A stretch of 27,559 bases of DNA from AWTP1-9 sp035703165 (GTDB lineage: Bacteria; Bacteroidota; Bacteroidia; Chitinophagales; Chitinophagaceae), in contig DASSYR010000021.1 in assembly GCA_035703165.1 (NCBI GenBank), forward strand, positions 1-27,559, read 5' to 3'. A program made the translations under genes and the position numbers. Positions 1-8,658 of this stretch are shown here, piece after piece. A model generated the notes under the pieces. That model was not told the DNA's origin and ran no database searches. It saw nothing but the letters and a program-made list of their open reading frames with translations. Position 1 is the stretch's first letter; each line of letters starts with the position of its first letter.

Positions 1-759
1 TCTGTTGATGCTTGCCCTACAGTTCCCGGAATAGCCGCATTTAATGGCTGTCCTGATACTGATAAAGACGGTATTGCAGATAAAGATGATGCTTGTCCGA
101 CTGTTGCTGGTTTGGCTGCTTTTAATGGCTGTCCAGATAGCGATAACGACGGTATTGCTGATAAGGACGATGCTTGTCCAACACAACCCGGTCTTGCAAA
201 ATATAAAGGATGTCCTATTCCCGATTCAGACGGCGATGGTATTAACGATGAGGAAGATAAATGTCCTAATCAATCAGGGTTAGCCCGTTACCAAGGCTGT
301 CCTATACCTGATTCAGATGGCGATGGAGTTAATGATGAGGAAGATAAATGTCCTACCGTAGTTGGTGTGGTTGAAAACTTTGGTTGTCCCAAAGTAGATG
401 AAAATATTGTAAAGAAATTAGAATATGCTGCTAAAAATGTTTATTTCGCCCCGGGTAAGTTTACGTTGTTAGCAAAATCTAATGCAGGATTAAATGAAGT
501 GGTAAAGATTATGAAAAGTAATCCGGAATTAAATCTTGAAATTAACGGGCATACTGATAATACCGGCGATGCGGCAAAAAATCAAACATTGAGTGAAAGA
601 CGTGCACAGGCAGTGAAAGATTATTTAGTTAAAAAAGGAGTAGAAGAAGCAAGGATAATATCAGCCGGTTATGGTCAGGATCAGCCTATTGCTGATAATG
701 CTACAGCTGCCGGTCGTGCTAAAAACCGCCGTGTAGAAATAAAAGTCCGCAATTATTAA
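1..759 (+). CDS. OmpA-family outer-membrane protein with thrombospondin type 3 repeats (5' end missing)
   Basis: The frame is open from the first base, so the N-terminal part, probably a beta-barrel or other exported domain, lies outside the window. The visible 252 residues begin with about five calcium-binding thrombospondin type 3 repeats. Each has a DACP/DKCP cysteine, a GCP cysteine and a D-x-D-x-DG acidic loop such as DSDGDGIND. A C-terminal OmpA/MotB peptidoglycan-binding domain follows, with the hallmark NGHTDNTG and a LSERRAQAV helix, ending in NRRVEIKV. Proteins of this build anchor the outer membrane to peptidoglycan, with the repeats as a stiff periplasmic linker. The first two repeats are nearly identical in DNA, so repeat number could vary. 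A strong terminator follows. The family call is secure; the exact role is unknown. Confidence 0.93.
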   Translation, partial: SVDACPTVPGIAAFNGCPDTDKDGIADKDDACPTVAGLAAFNGCPDSDNDGIADKDDACPTQPGLAKYKGCPIPDSDGDGINDEEDKCPNQSGLARYQGCPIPDSDGDGVNDEEDKCPTVVGVVENFGCPKVDENIVKKLEYAAKNVYFAPGKFTLLAKSNAGLNEVVKIMKSNPELNLEINGHTDNTGDAAKNQTLSERRAQAVKDYLVKKGVEEARIISAGYGQDQPIADNATAAGRAKNRRVEIKVRNY

Positions 760-788
760 TATAAAAGTATAAGAATAGCTTTTACAAG

Positions 789-819
789 GGCTGACTCAGA
801 TTTTTGAGTCAGCCTTTTT
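789..819 (+). terminator. Rho-independent terminator of the OmpA-family gene
   Basis: A perfect 10-bp stem (GGCTGACTCA at 789-798 with TGAGTCAGCC at 805-814) closes a 6-base loop and is followed at once by TTTTT. It starts 30 bp after the OmpA stop codon. Confidence 0.9.
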
Positions 820-922
820 CTTTGGGGAAAAATAAAAAAGTTGGTTTCCTACAGTTTTAAACAATCTTGTTTTACGCAGGTAAGTTGAAATCTAAAGAAA
901 GGTAATGGTATTAAAAGTATTA

Positions 923-950
923 TGCCTGCATGAAAAAAACAATGCAGGCA
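923..950 (-). terminator. Probable terminator hairpin after etfA
   Basis: A perfect 9-bp inverted repeat (TGCCTGCAT at 923-931, ATGCAGGCA at 942-950) lies 35 bp past the etfA stop, between the two convergent genes. The T-tract on the minus strand is poor, so termination strength is uncertain. Confidence 0.55.
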
Positions 951-984
951 CAATTTTATTCTGGCTTTTGTTCTGAAATCAATC

Positions 985-1950
985 TTATGCTATCCCTTTC
1001 AGTTTTTTTATGGCCGCATTTATTTTAGGCACAACCTCAAATGCATCGCCCACTATGCCGTAGTCGGCAGCTTTAAAGAAAGGAGCTTCGGGATCTTTAT
1101 TAATTACCACAATTACTTTACTTCTGTTAACTCCTGCCAGGTGCTGAATGGCGCCGGAAATACCAATGGCAATATATAAGTTAGGAGCAATTGTTAATCC
1201 GGTTTGCCCAACATGCTCATGATGGGGGCGCCAATGAGCATCTGATACGGCACGGCTGCAGGCTGTAGCGGCATGGAGTAAATGGGCCATTTCTTCAATC
1301 ATTCCCCAGTTCTCCGGCCCTTTCAAACCTCGTCCGGCACTTACCACTAATTCGGCTTCACTTAAGGGAACTTCTCCGGTCATTTTATTTACTGAAGTTA
1401 TTTTTACTTTAGGTGTGTTTATGTTGGCAGGTACAGAAATTATTTCTGCAGTACCTTCCCCGTTGTTAATATGAAAAGAGTTAGGATTGAGGGATATGAT
1501 TTTTACATCCGTATTTAACCCGATTGTAGCAAAAGCTTTTCCACTAAATACATTTTTCTTTACAGTAAAGCCCTTACTCGTTTCAGGTAATGCAACGGCA
1601 CCTGCAACCATTGCTGCTTTTAGCCTGGCCGATAATCTTGGTGCAATAGCTTTACCATTCATATTGTGAGAAAATACTACTACTTTAGCACCTGTTGAAG
1701 CTACCACATCAGCAATTATTTTTGTATATACCTGGGTATCTAAGTTATTTAAGACATTGTTATTTACATGATGTATTTTTTTTATCCCCTGCTTACCCAA
1801 TGCTTTTAAATCGTCTTTTACTTCTCCTAAAATAATTCCTTCTGCCGAAGTGCCCAATTGAGCAGCTAATTCGGCTCCATAGGATAATGCTTCAAGAGCA
1901 GATTTTTTAATGTGTCCCTCAGCCTGATCAACAAATATTAGTACTGACAT
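985..1950 (-). CDS. etfA: Electron transfer flavoprotein subunit alpha
   Basis: EtfA is the FAD-binding subunit of the EtfAB heterodimer, which carries electrons from acyl-CoA and related dehydrogenases to the quinone pool or other acceptors. The 321-residue product has the usual length. Its C-terminal FAD domain is textbook: AGRGLKGPENW (205-215), CSR (231-233), GQTG (248-251), IGISGAIQHLAG (262-273), NKDPEAPFF (284-292) and DYGIVGD (296-302). The N-terminal half is the nucleotide-binding-like alpha/beta domain. The gene lies 74 bp behind etfB on the same strand, and the pair is probably one transcript. No acyl-CoA dehydrogenase or Etf-quinone oxidoreductase is nearby, so the partner dehydrogenase must be encoded elsewhere. 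No bifurcating-type extra domain is seen. Confidence 0.96.
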   Translation of the reverse strand: MSVLIFVDQAEGHIKKSALEALSYGAELAAQLGTSAEGIILGEVKDDLKALGKQGIKKIHHVNNNVLNNLDTQVYTKIIADVVASTGAKVVVFSHNMNGKAIAPRLSARLKAAMVAGAVALPETSKGFTVKKNVFSGKAFATIGLNTDVKIISLNPNSFHINNGEGTAEIISVPANINTPKVKITSVNKMTGEVPLSEAELVVSAGRGLKGPENWGMIEEMAHLLHAATACSRAVSDAHWRPHHEHVGQTGLTIAPNLYIAIGISGAIQHLAGVNRSKVIVVINKDPEAPFFKAADYGIVGDAFEVVPKINAAIKKLKGIA

Positions 1951-2024
1951 ATTTTAAATTTGGCGATTATAGAATTAATTAATATTCTTTTGATATAGAT
2001 ATTACAGATTTAATTTCCTCATCA

Positions 2025-2768
2025 TTAAATTAACTTGGCTTCTTCGTGCAACAGTCTTACCAGTTCTTCCGGCGTATCAGGAGATACCAGTTTAACCCCG
2101 GCTTTGGCGGGGGGCAATTCAAAGTTTACGATAGCGGTTAGTGTGTTTGCATCCGCAGGTTCCACAACCTTTAAAGGTTTAGTTCGGGCGGCCATAATGC
2201 CCCGCATATTGGGTATCCTGGCTTCAGCCATTCCTTTTTGGCAACTAACAGCAACAGGTAAGGTTACTTCACATACTTCCTCACCACCTTCAATTTCCCG
2301 GGTAATAGTAGCCACAGAGCCATTTAATTCAAACTTAGTAGCTAATGAAATAAAAGGTAAGTCAAGTAGTTCAGCCAGCATACCACCAATAGAAGATCCA
2401 TTATAATCAATGGTTTCTTTGCCGGTGAACACTAAATCATAACTGCCTTGTTTTGCCACTTCTGCAATTTGAGCAGCAATGTAAAAACTGTCGGAACTAT
2501 CCGCATTAACACGTATAGCTTCATCACCACCCAGCGCTAATGCTTTGCGAATGATTGGGTCGGCATCAGTTCCGCCTACCGTTACTAAGTGGATAGAAAC
2601 GGAAGGGTCTTTTTCTTTTAACTCAATGGCACGCACCAATGCATACCATTCATCGTAGGGGTTAATAATCCACTGTACTCCCTCCTGTACGAATTTCGTA
2701 TTGTTATCAGTGAAAGCTATTTTTGCAGTGGTATCCGGTGTTTTGCTAATGCAAACTAAAATCTTCAT
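2025..2768 (-). CDS. etfB: Electron transfer flavoprotein subunit beta
   Basis: EtfB is the AMP-binding partner of EtfA. The 247-residue product opens with the family start MKILVCISKTPDT. It has NPYDEW (37-41), the AMP-site stretch GKETIDYNGSSIGGMLAELL (116-135), and the beta-subunit signature region CQKGMAEARIPNMRGIMAA before the C-terminal arm that wraps the alpha subunit. It is first in an etfB-etfA pair, with a Bacteroidota-type promoter about 65 bp upstream. Its leader is shared with the divergent TPR gene. Both length and motifs fit an intact, active subunit. Confidence 0.96.
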   Translation of the reverse strand: MKILVCISKTPDTTAKIAFTDNNTKFVQEGVQWIINPYDEWYALVRAIELKEKDPSVSIHLVTVGGTDADPIIRKALALGGDEAIRVNADSSDSFYIAAQIAEVAKQGSYDLVFTGKETIDYNGSSIGGMLAELLDLPFISLATKFELNGSVATITREIEGGEEVCEVTLPVAVSCQKGMAEARIPNMRGIMAARTKPLKVVEPADANTLTAIVNFELPPAKAGVKLVSPDTPEELVRLLHEEAKLI

Positions 2769-2833
2769 ACTTATTTTTTTACTCCGCCTGTAAAAAAGGG
2801 GTGAAATTAAAAAGGTTGTTTATGCAACTAAAG

Positions 2834-2863
2834 CAAAGATAAGGCACTTCAATCAAAACCAAA
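2834..2863 (-). promoter_or_regulatory. Bacteroidota-type promoter for etfBA
   Basis: On the minus strand TTTG (2863-2860) is followed after 18 bases by TATCTTTG (2841-2834). This matches the Bacteroidota -33 TTTG / -7 TAnnTTTG consensus and spacing. Transcription would start near 2827, leaving a leader of about 60 bases before etfB. Confidence 0.6.
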
Positions 2864-2887
2864 AAACGAAAAACGAAAATAATTTTA

Positions 2888-3202
2888 ATGCTTGGAAGAA
2901 TAGAAAAGTTAAAGGAATTTTTAAGAGCCTCTCCTGAGGACAGTTTTGTACAGCATGCATTGGCGTTGGAATATATAAAGCTGGGGAATGACAAAGAGGC
3001 AAGAAATTTATTTGAAAATATTTTAAATAAGAATCCCAATTATATAGGATCATATTATCACCTTGCCAAATTGTTGGAAAGGGTTGGGGAATCCAAATTG
3101 GCAATTGAATGGTATGAAAAAGGTATGATAGCGGCAAAGAAGGCTGGAGATAATCATGCTTATAATGAGTTGCAGGGAGCTTATGAGGATTTGATAATGT
3201 AA
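2888..3202 (+). CDS. Small tetratricopeptide-repeat protein
   Basis: The product is 104 residues, all predicted helical. It covers about two to three TPR helix pairs: residues 16-33 (QHALALEYIKLGNDKEARNL) and 50-70 (YYHLAKLLERVGESKLAIEW) show the spaced small/aromatic pattern with conserved Leu, Gly, Ala and Tyr/Trp positions. There is no signal peptide, so a cytoplasmic adaptor role is likely, but no partner can be named. The gene diverges from etfB with about 120 bp between start codons and is followed by its own terminator, so it is probably a single-gene transcript. The ATG at 2888 is the only good start; no clear ribosome-binding site is seen. Confidence 0.85.
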   Translation: MLGRIEKLKEFLRASPEDSFVQHALALEYIKLGNDKEARNLFENILNKNPNYIGSYYHLAKLLERVGESKLAIEWYEKGMIAAKKAGDNHAYNELQGAYEDLIM

Positions 3203-3207
3203 AACGA

Positions 3208-3236
3208 AACCAGGGATTTTCAATTCCCGGTTTTAT
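3208..3236 (+). terminator. Terminator of the TPR gene
   Basis: The stem AACC(A)GGGA (3208-3216) pairs with TCCCGGTT (3225-3232), with one bulged A, and runs into TTTTATTT. It begins 5 bp past the TPR stop codon. Confidence 0.7.
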
Positions 3237-3314
3237 TTGAAACAAACAGAAAAGTTGAAGACGGGTATAGTGAAAATATTCTGGAAGGATTTGATATAAA
3301 TTTGAGAACAAATA

Positions 3315-3395
3315 ATGATTTATTATTATAATTCTCTTTTAGTAGAAGGTTGGATGTTTGCCGTAGCATATATTTTGCTTATCGGTATTTTATAA
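3315..3395 (+). CDS. Candidate 26-residue single-span membrane peptide before tilS
   Basis: An ATG at 3315 opens 26 codons ending in TAA at 3393-3395, only 9 bp before the tilS start. The peptide begins MIYYYNSLLVEG and ends in a hydrophobic run (MFAVAYILLIGIL), which would make one membrane helix. No family is recognised, and an ORF this short can occur by chance in AT-rich DNA. Its position between the TPR terminator and tilS would fit a leader peptide or a small membrane protein. The evidence is only the ORF, its composition and its spacing. Confidence 0.25.
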   Translation: MIYYYNSLLVEGWMFAVAYILLIGIL

Positions 3396-3404
3396 ATTGA
3401 TCAG

Positions 3405-4772
3405 ATGAATTTATTAGACAGATTTAAGGAATATATCAAAGTAAACCATCTTTTTTCGCCAAAAGATAAATTACTGCTTGCTGTAAGTGGTGGTGTGGAT
3501 TCGGTGGTGTTATGTGAGCTTTGTAAGCAAGCAGGATTTGACTTTGCTATAGCGCATTGCAACTTTCAATTGAGAGAAGAAGAAAGTAACCGGGATGAGC
3601 AGTTTGTGGCACAGTTGTCTAAAAAATATGGTGTTGAGTTTTTCGTAAAAACGTTTGACACTAAGCTTATTGCTTTGCAACAAAAAAAGTCTGTTGAAGA
3701 AACAGCAAGAAATTTGAGATACCAGTGGTTTGATGAATTTTTAATTCATAACAAACATATACCGGGTTTCGATTTTATACTCACGGCTCATCATGCTGAT
3801 GATACCATTGAAACGGTGTTGATGAATTTTTTTCGGGGTACCGGCATTAAAGGTCTAAGAGGTATCTTGCCAAAAACAGGAAAAGTAATTCGCCCATTAT
3901 TATTTGCCCGAAGAAAAGAATTGGAAGATTTTGTAAAAGATAACAAACTGAGTTATGTTATTGACTCCACCAACTTTGAAAATGAATACACTCGTAATTT
4001 TTTCCGTAATAAAATTCTCCCTTTAATAAAAGAATATTTTCATGCGGCAGATGAAAATATATTGAGAAATGCGGATAGATTTATTGAAGTAGAGGAACTG
4101 TATAACCAGGCAATTGCACAGTATAAGAAGAAGTTATTGGTTATTCGTCCCCATCCCCACAACGGGACGGAACCGGAAATTTATATACCAGTACTCAAGT
4201 TACAGAAATCAACTCCTTTACGTTCGATTGTTTATGAAATTATAAAAGATTATGGGTTTACATCACATCAAACTGAAGAGGTAATTTCCCTGCTTGATAG
4301 CGGAACAGGGAAGTATATTTCATCTTCCACCCATCGCATTATTAAATACCGGAAATGGCTGATTATTGCACCACTTAAAACGGATATGTCGGAGACAATT
4401 TTAATTGAGCAATGGGAAAATAACATTCAATGTCCTTTGTTTACGCTTCAACTCTTTTTAGAAGAAAATACTGACCAGAAACTGCCTGCTACAAACAATC
4501 TGGTTCATTTGGATGCCGGCGAAGTTACTTTTCCCCTGCTGTTGCGTAAATGGAAACGAGGGGATTATTTTTATCCACTCGGAATGAAAAAAAAGAAAAA
4601 GCTATCTCGCTTTTTTATTGACAATAAATTGCCTCAAACAGAAAAGGAAAAGATTTGGGTTTTAGAAAGTAACAAACGAATTATGTGGGTAATTGGCTAT
4701 CGTATAGACGACCGGTTTAAAATTACAGACAAAACAAAACAAATATTAAAAATTGGTATCAACCAAACGTAA
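3405..4772 (+). CDS. tilS: tRNA(Ile)-lysidine synthase
   Basis: TilS uses ATP to attach lysine to C34 of the CAU-anticodon tRNA-Ile, which switches its reading from AUG to AUA; it is normally essential. The N-terminal PP-loop ATPase has SGGVDS at residues 28-33, then HCNFQLREEE and the TAHHADDTIETVLMNFFRGT segment typical of TilS. The end carries a TilS C-terminal tRNA-binding domain (RKWKRGD, GMKKKKKLSRFFIDNKLP). The 455 residues are normal for the long form of the family. Its last 14 bp overlap the end of the convergent rhomboid gene. A run of A bases near 4585 encodes the conserved lysine patch and is a possible slippage site. Confidence 0.95.
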   Translation: MNLLDRFKEYIKVNHLFSPKDKLLLAVSGGVDSVVLCELCKQAGFDFAIAHCNFQLREEESNRDEQFVAQLSKKYGVEFFVKTFDTKLIALQQKKSVEETARNLRYQWFDEFLIHNKHIPGFDFILTAHHADDTIETVLMNFFRGTGIKGLRGILPKTGKVIRPLLFARRKELEDFVKDNKLSYVIDSTNFENEYTRNFFRNKILPLIKEYFHAADENILRNADRFIEVEELYNQAIAQYKKKLLVIRPHPHNGTEPEIYIPVLKLQKSTPLRSIVYEIIKDYGFTSHQTEEVISLLDSGTGKYISSSTHRIIKYRKWLIIAPLKTDMSETILIEQWENNIQCPLFTLQLFLEENTDQKLPATNNLVHLDAGEVTFPLLLRKWKRGDYFYPLGMKKKKKLSRFFIDNKLPQTEKEKIWVLESNKRIMWVIGYRIDDRFKITDKTKQILKIGINQT

Positions 4773-5415
4773 CAATTTGTGAAGGATCCATGTTTAATAT
4801 CTGGTCTATAAAAATTTTCAGCACCGGAACAGTAGAAAATAACTTTGATGCTACAATTACAAAAGCAACGCCATATAAACTTCCCCATATATGGGCAGAA
4901 TGATTAATACTATCCCCGCTTCTTTTTTCCATCCAATTAGAGATAAGCAGATATATAATGCCAAAAATAAAACCGGCAACGTAAATAGGGATAAAAAACA
5001 AACCCAAACCCTGAAGGGGATTAAATAAAATAGATGCAAAAACTACTGCCGATACCGCGCCGGAAGCTCCCAGGCTTCTATAATGATAATTGTCTTTATT
5101 TTTTGAGTAGGTGGGAAGCAGGCAAACAGCCAAAGCAGATATGTACATAAGTAAATAGAATAATTTTCCTTTACTTCCAAATATTATCATGAAGGTGGGT
5201 TCAACCTGGTTGCCAAAAAGATACAAAGCAAACATATTAAAAGCAAGATGGGCAAAATCGGCATGAATTAAACCACAACTAAAAAAACGATACCATTGAT
5301 TATGATTGCTGATGGAGGGTGGATAAAATATCAGATCGTCAATTAATTTTTGATTGCTGAAAGCGCTAAAAGAAATTAAACACGTAATAATAATTATAAT
5401 GATGGTAATACTCAT
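4759..5415 (-). CDS. Rhomboid-family intramembrane serine protease
   Basis: This is a 218-residue polytopic membrane protein with about six hydrophobic segments. It shows the rhomboid core: a HADFAHLAFNM segment (His51, His56, Asn60) on one transmembrane helix, the nucleophile motif GASGA with Ser118, and the partner His175 in AHIWG on a later helix. The Ser/His pair suggests it is active and cleaves other proteins within the membrane; the substrate is unknown. The first hydrophobic stretch (residues 3-17) is directly at the N-terminus. It ends inside the 3' end of tilS with a 14-bp tail-to-tail overlap and no terminator between them. The upstream neighbour rlmH is on the same strand, 96 bp away. 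Confidence 0.9.
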   Translation of the reverse strand: MSITIIIIIITCLISFSAFSNQKLIDDLIFYPPSISNHNQWYRFFSCGLIHADFAHLAFNMFALYLFGNQVEPTFMIIFGSKGKLFYLLMYISALAVCLLPTYSKNKDNYHYRSLGASGAVSAVVFASILFNPLQGLGLFFIPIYVAGFIFGIIYLLISNWMEKRSGDSINHSAHIWGSLYGVAFVIVASKLFSTVPVLKIFIDQILNMDPSQIVTFG

Positions 5416-5511
5416 AGATTGTTATTTGTTTTTCAAATCTAACGGGTAAAGATTAAAATTTAAAATCTAATTAACGTATTATGTTTATAATATACCGCCA
5501 TGCTTAAAAAT

Positions 5512-5985
5512 TTAGCTGTGATGATATTTTTCATTTCTGTTAATACTACAGGCACGGTAAACCTGTTCGGCTAAAATTAAGCGCACCAACTGATGTGGGA
5601 AGACCAATTGAGATAAACTCCATTTGTAATCGGCTCTTTTTAAAACCTTTTCATCCAGCCCATAAGCCCCTCCAATAAGAAAGATTAAATGTTTACAACT
5701 TTCATTGGCTCTTTTATGAATGAATGCGGCCAATCCTTCACTGCTTAATTGTTTCCCTTTTTCATCCAGTGCAACAAGGTAATCTTCTTTTTGTAACCAG
5801 TTAAGCACTATTTCTCCTTCCTTTTTCTTCAAATCCATTTCACTGAGCATACCGCTATTTTTTGGTAGAGGTATAATAGTCCATGCTACCGGGTAGTATT
5901 TTGAAATACGTCTGGTAAAATCTTCCACCCCGGCTTTCACATACGGCTCATGGTTTTTACCAATACTCCAGAAGGAAATTTTCAT
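5512..5985 (-). CDS. rlmH: 23S rRNA (pseudouridine1915-N3)-methyltransferase
   Basis: RlmH is a small SPOUT-class enzyme that methylates pseudouridine 1915 in helix 69 of 23S rRNA, on assembled 70S ribosomes. The product has 157 residues, the normal size. Features are LDEKGKQLSSEGLA (73-86), the knot SAM-binding glycines in IGGAYGL (104-110), the LSQLVFPHQLVRLILAEQVYRA knot helix, and the terminal YHH that contacts the substrate in the family. Here one extra Ser follows YHH. It lies upstream of the rhomboid gene on the same strand, separated by 96 bp of AT-rich sequence. Confidence 0.96.
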   Translation of the reverse strand: MKISFWSIGKNHEPYVKAGVEDFTRRISKYYPVAWTIIPLPKNSGMLSEMDLKKKEGEIVLNWLQKEDYLVALDEKGKQLSSEGLAAFIHKRANESCKHLIFLIGGAYGLDEKVLKRADYKWSLSQLVFPHQLVRLILAEQVYRACSINRNEKYHHS

Positions 5986-6194
5986 TTATCAAAAATAAGG
6001 TATATGTATTAACTTGTATAAATGTGAGAAATAGCATGATTCCTGGAAATGGTTAAAGCAGGTGTAGAAGAAAGTGCATTTTAGTGGTTGATTAGGCAAT
6101 TTTTTTATACGGTTAATAAAACCTGAAATGATTTTATAAACTAAAGTGATTTTATTCATGGTTCTTTATTATTTTACAAGCTTATTATTTTCTT

Positions 6195-8657
6195 ATGAGA
6201 CCTCTTCCTTTTCTTGTTAGTGCCATTATAACTGTCAGTTTGCTTTTTGTACTAAATAAAAAGCTGGGTCAGGCGCCGCCCATTGGTAATTTTTTAAGCC
6301 CACAGCATGGTTTTTGGCAAAATGCAGAGCCTGCGGATGCAGATTATAATGATGAATTAAAACTGTCGGGGTTAAAAGATGATGCATCAGTGTATATTGA
6401 TGATCGCCTGGTGCCTCATGTATTTACAAAAAATGAAAGCGATGTTTATTTTATACAGGGATATTTACATGCTAAGTTTCGTTTGTGGCAAATGGAATTT
6501 CAAACGCATGCGGCGGCTGGCAGAATAAGCGAAATTTTAGGAGAAAATCCCAAAATACTGAATTTTGACAGGGAACAGCGAAGATTGGGAATGGTATATG
6601 CTGCTGAAAGGTCGCTACAAGTGGCGGAAGCAGACTCTGCAACCAGGGAAATTAATGATGCTTATACCGCTGGTGTAAATGCATATATAACTCAGCTAAA
6701 AGAGAGAGACGTTCCCCTGGAGTATAAATTGCTTGACTATTTACCCGAAAAATGGAGCAATTTAAAAACAGCGTTGTTTTTAAAATACATGAGTAAAGAC
6801 TTAGCAGGTGGTGAATATGATTTTGAGTACACCAATGCAAAATCTCTTTTTTCCGCAGAAGAATTTGAAAAGCTGTATCCTCTAGCGGCTGATTCATTAG
6901 ATCCTATTGTACCTAAGGGAACCTTATTTACAGACAATGCTGTGGCTTTAACAATTCCTGTAAATGCCGATTCGTTATACTTTGCTAAAAAAGATTCTGT
7001 AAATATTATCGAATCAAAACCTGACCCGGATAATGGTAGTAATAACTGGGCGGTCAGCGGCAAAAAAACAAAAAGCGGTTATCCCATTTTATGTAGCGAT
7101 CCGCATCTTTCTCTTAATTTACCTTCGCTTTGGTTTGAAATGCAGTTAAGTACCCCGTCTTACAATGCATATGGCGTTACGTTTCCGGGAGCTCCGGCAG
7201 TAATTATTGGGTTTAATGACAGTTGTTCTTTTGGTTTTACCAATGCAGAAAGAGATGTGAGAGATTACTATGAAATCACATTCCGTGATTCAACAATGTC
7301 AGAATATTTATTTAACGGCAAATGGAAAACAACTCAATGGAGGGTGGAAACCATCCGGGTAAAGGGCAGACCCGACTTCATTGACAGTGTTGCTTATATT
7401 CCTGAATTTGGGCCTGTGATGTATGACAGAAAGTTTACAGGCAATAACAGGGCAAATGGCAAAAATTATTATGCCTGCAGGTGGAAAGCTCATGATCCGA
7501 GTAACGAAATAAAAATATTTGTAGGGTTGGATAAAGCCAAAAATTATAACGATTATGCCGAGGCAATTAAAAACTTACATACGCCGGGGCAAAACTGTGT
7601 ATTTGCCTGCAAAAACGGAGACATAGCTTTGTGGGCACAAGGTGAATTTCCGGCTAAATGGAAAGATCAGGGCGAATTTGTGATGCCGGGTATGGATAGC
7701 AGTTATATGTGGCAGGCCATGATTCCCCAGGAGCAAAATCCTCATCAATATAATCCTGAAAGGAATTTTGTAAGTAGTGCCAACCAGTTACCGGTTGATG
7801 TAAAAGCGTATCCTTATTATTTGGGAGGTTCTTACCCTCTCTATAGGGGTATTATTATTAATCGAAGGTTAGCGGCTATGGATAGCGGGTCTGTTACGGC
7901 AGAAGATATGATGAAATTACAAACGGATAACTATAATGTGTTTGCAGAATATACAAGACCTCTGCTTTTGAAATATATTGACGAGTCAGTATTAAACGAT
8001 GTAGAGAAAAAGTATTTGGAAATAGTAAAGCAATGGAATTTACGTAATGATCCTAATGAAAAAGGACCAGCCATTTTTAATTTGTGGTATGACTCATTAC
8101 AGGTAAAAACATTTGGCGATGAACTGGGTAAATCAACATACCCCCTTCATTGGCCGGAAGCGAGTACTTTATCAGAAGCAATAGCGAGAGATCCCGGATT
8201 TAGCTTTTTGGATGATATTCGTACTTCACATAAAGAAACCGTTGTGGATATTGTTACTTATGCTTTTAAAACAATCATTCCTTCTCTTCAAAATACTGAG
8301 GCCAATAACAAATTAGCCTGGGCTAATTTTAAAGATACCCGTGTTAATCATTTAACCAAACAGGTAGCGTTAAGCCGATTGCATTTGCCCATCGGCGGAG
8401 GTAATCATATAATCAATGCAACCAAAGTTGATCATGGTCCAAGTTGGCGGATGATTGTAGAAATGACTCCTCAAACGAATGCTTATGGGATTTATCCCGG
8501 CGGTCAAAGCGGTAATCCGGGAAGTAAGTATTACGATATGTTTGTAGATGATTGGGTTGTTGGTAAGTATAACAAACTATGGATGATGAAAGCATCAGAA
8601 AAAAATGATAAACGAATTAAATGGGTAATGAAGTTCAGCAAATCTTCAAATCATTAA
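6195..8657 (+). CDS. Penicillin acylase family (S45) N-terminal nucleophile hydrolase
   Basis: This is an 820-residue precursor of the S45 Ntn-hydrolase family, whose members cleave amide bonds of beta-lactams, acyl-homoserine lactones or other acylated amines. An N-terminal hydrophobic helix (about residues 5-20) is a signal peptide or anchor, so the enzyme should be periplasmic or membrane-bound. The alpha-chain region includes QGYLHAKFRLWQME. The autocatalytic cut is expected before Ser282 in NGSNNWAVSG, which would become the catalytic N-terminus. Downstream are GFTNAERDVRDYYE, containing the likely oxyanion-hole Asn, and the C-terminal YPGGQSGNPGS motif. The substrate cannot be predicted. 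The next gene starts 1 bp after the stop, so the two are probably co-translated. Confidence 0.92.
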   Translation: MRPLPFLVSAIITVSLLFVLNKKLGQAPPIGNFLSPQHGFWQNAEPADADYNDELKLSGLKDDASVYIDDRLVPHVFTKNESDVYFIQGYLHAKFRLWQMEFQTHAAAGRISEILGENPKILNFDREQRRLGMVYAAERSLQVAEADSATREINDAYTAGVNAYITQLKERDVPLEYKLLDYLPEKWSNLKTALFLKYMSKDLAGGEYDFEYTNAKSLFSAEEFEKLYPLAADSLDPIVPKGTLFTDNAVALTIPVNADSLYFAKKDSVNIIESKPDPDNGSNNWAVSGKKTKSGYPILCSDPHLSLNLPSLWFEMQLSTPSYNAYGVTFPGAPAVIIGFNDSCSFGFTNAERDVRDYYEITFRDSTMSEYLFNGKWKTTQWRVETIRVKGRPDFIDSVAYIPEFGPVMYDRKFTGNNRANGKNYYACRWKAHDPSNEIKIFVGLDKAKNYNDYAEAIKNLHTPGQNCVFACKNGDIALWAQGEFPAKWKDQGEFVMPGMDSSYMWQAMIPQEQNPHQYNPERNFVSSANQLPVDVKAYPYYLGGSYPLYRGIIINRRLAAMDSGSVTAEDMMKLQTDNYNVFAEYTRPLLLKYIDESVLNDVEKKYLEIVKQWNLRNDPNEKGPAIFNLWYDSLQVKTFGDELGKSTYPLHWPEASTLSEAIARDPGFSFLDDIRTSHKETVVDIVTYAFKTIIPSLQNTEANNKLAWANFKDTRVNHLTKQVALSRLHLPIGGGNHIINATKVDHGPSWRMIVEMTPQTNAYGIYPGGQSGNPGSKYYDMFVDDWVVGKYNKLWMMKASEKNDKRIKWVMKFSKSSNH

Positions 8658-8658
8658 T

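Noticed and set aside
2779..3311. Minus-strand frames opposite the TPR gene (86 and 152 codons)
   Set aside because: They are rich in Phe, Leu, Cys and Pro as expected from the complement of an AT-rich coding strand, and the TPR frame on the other strand has clear family features.
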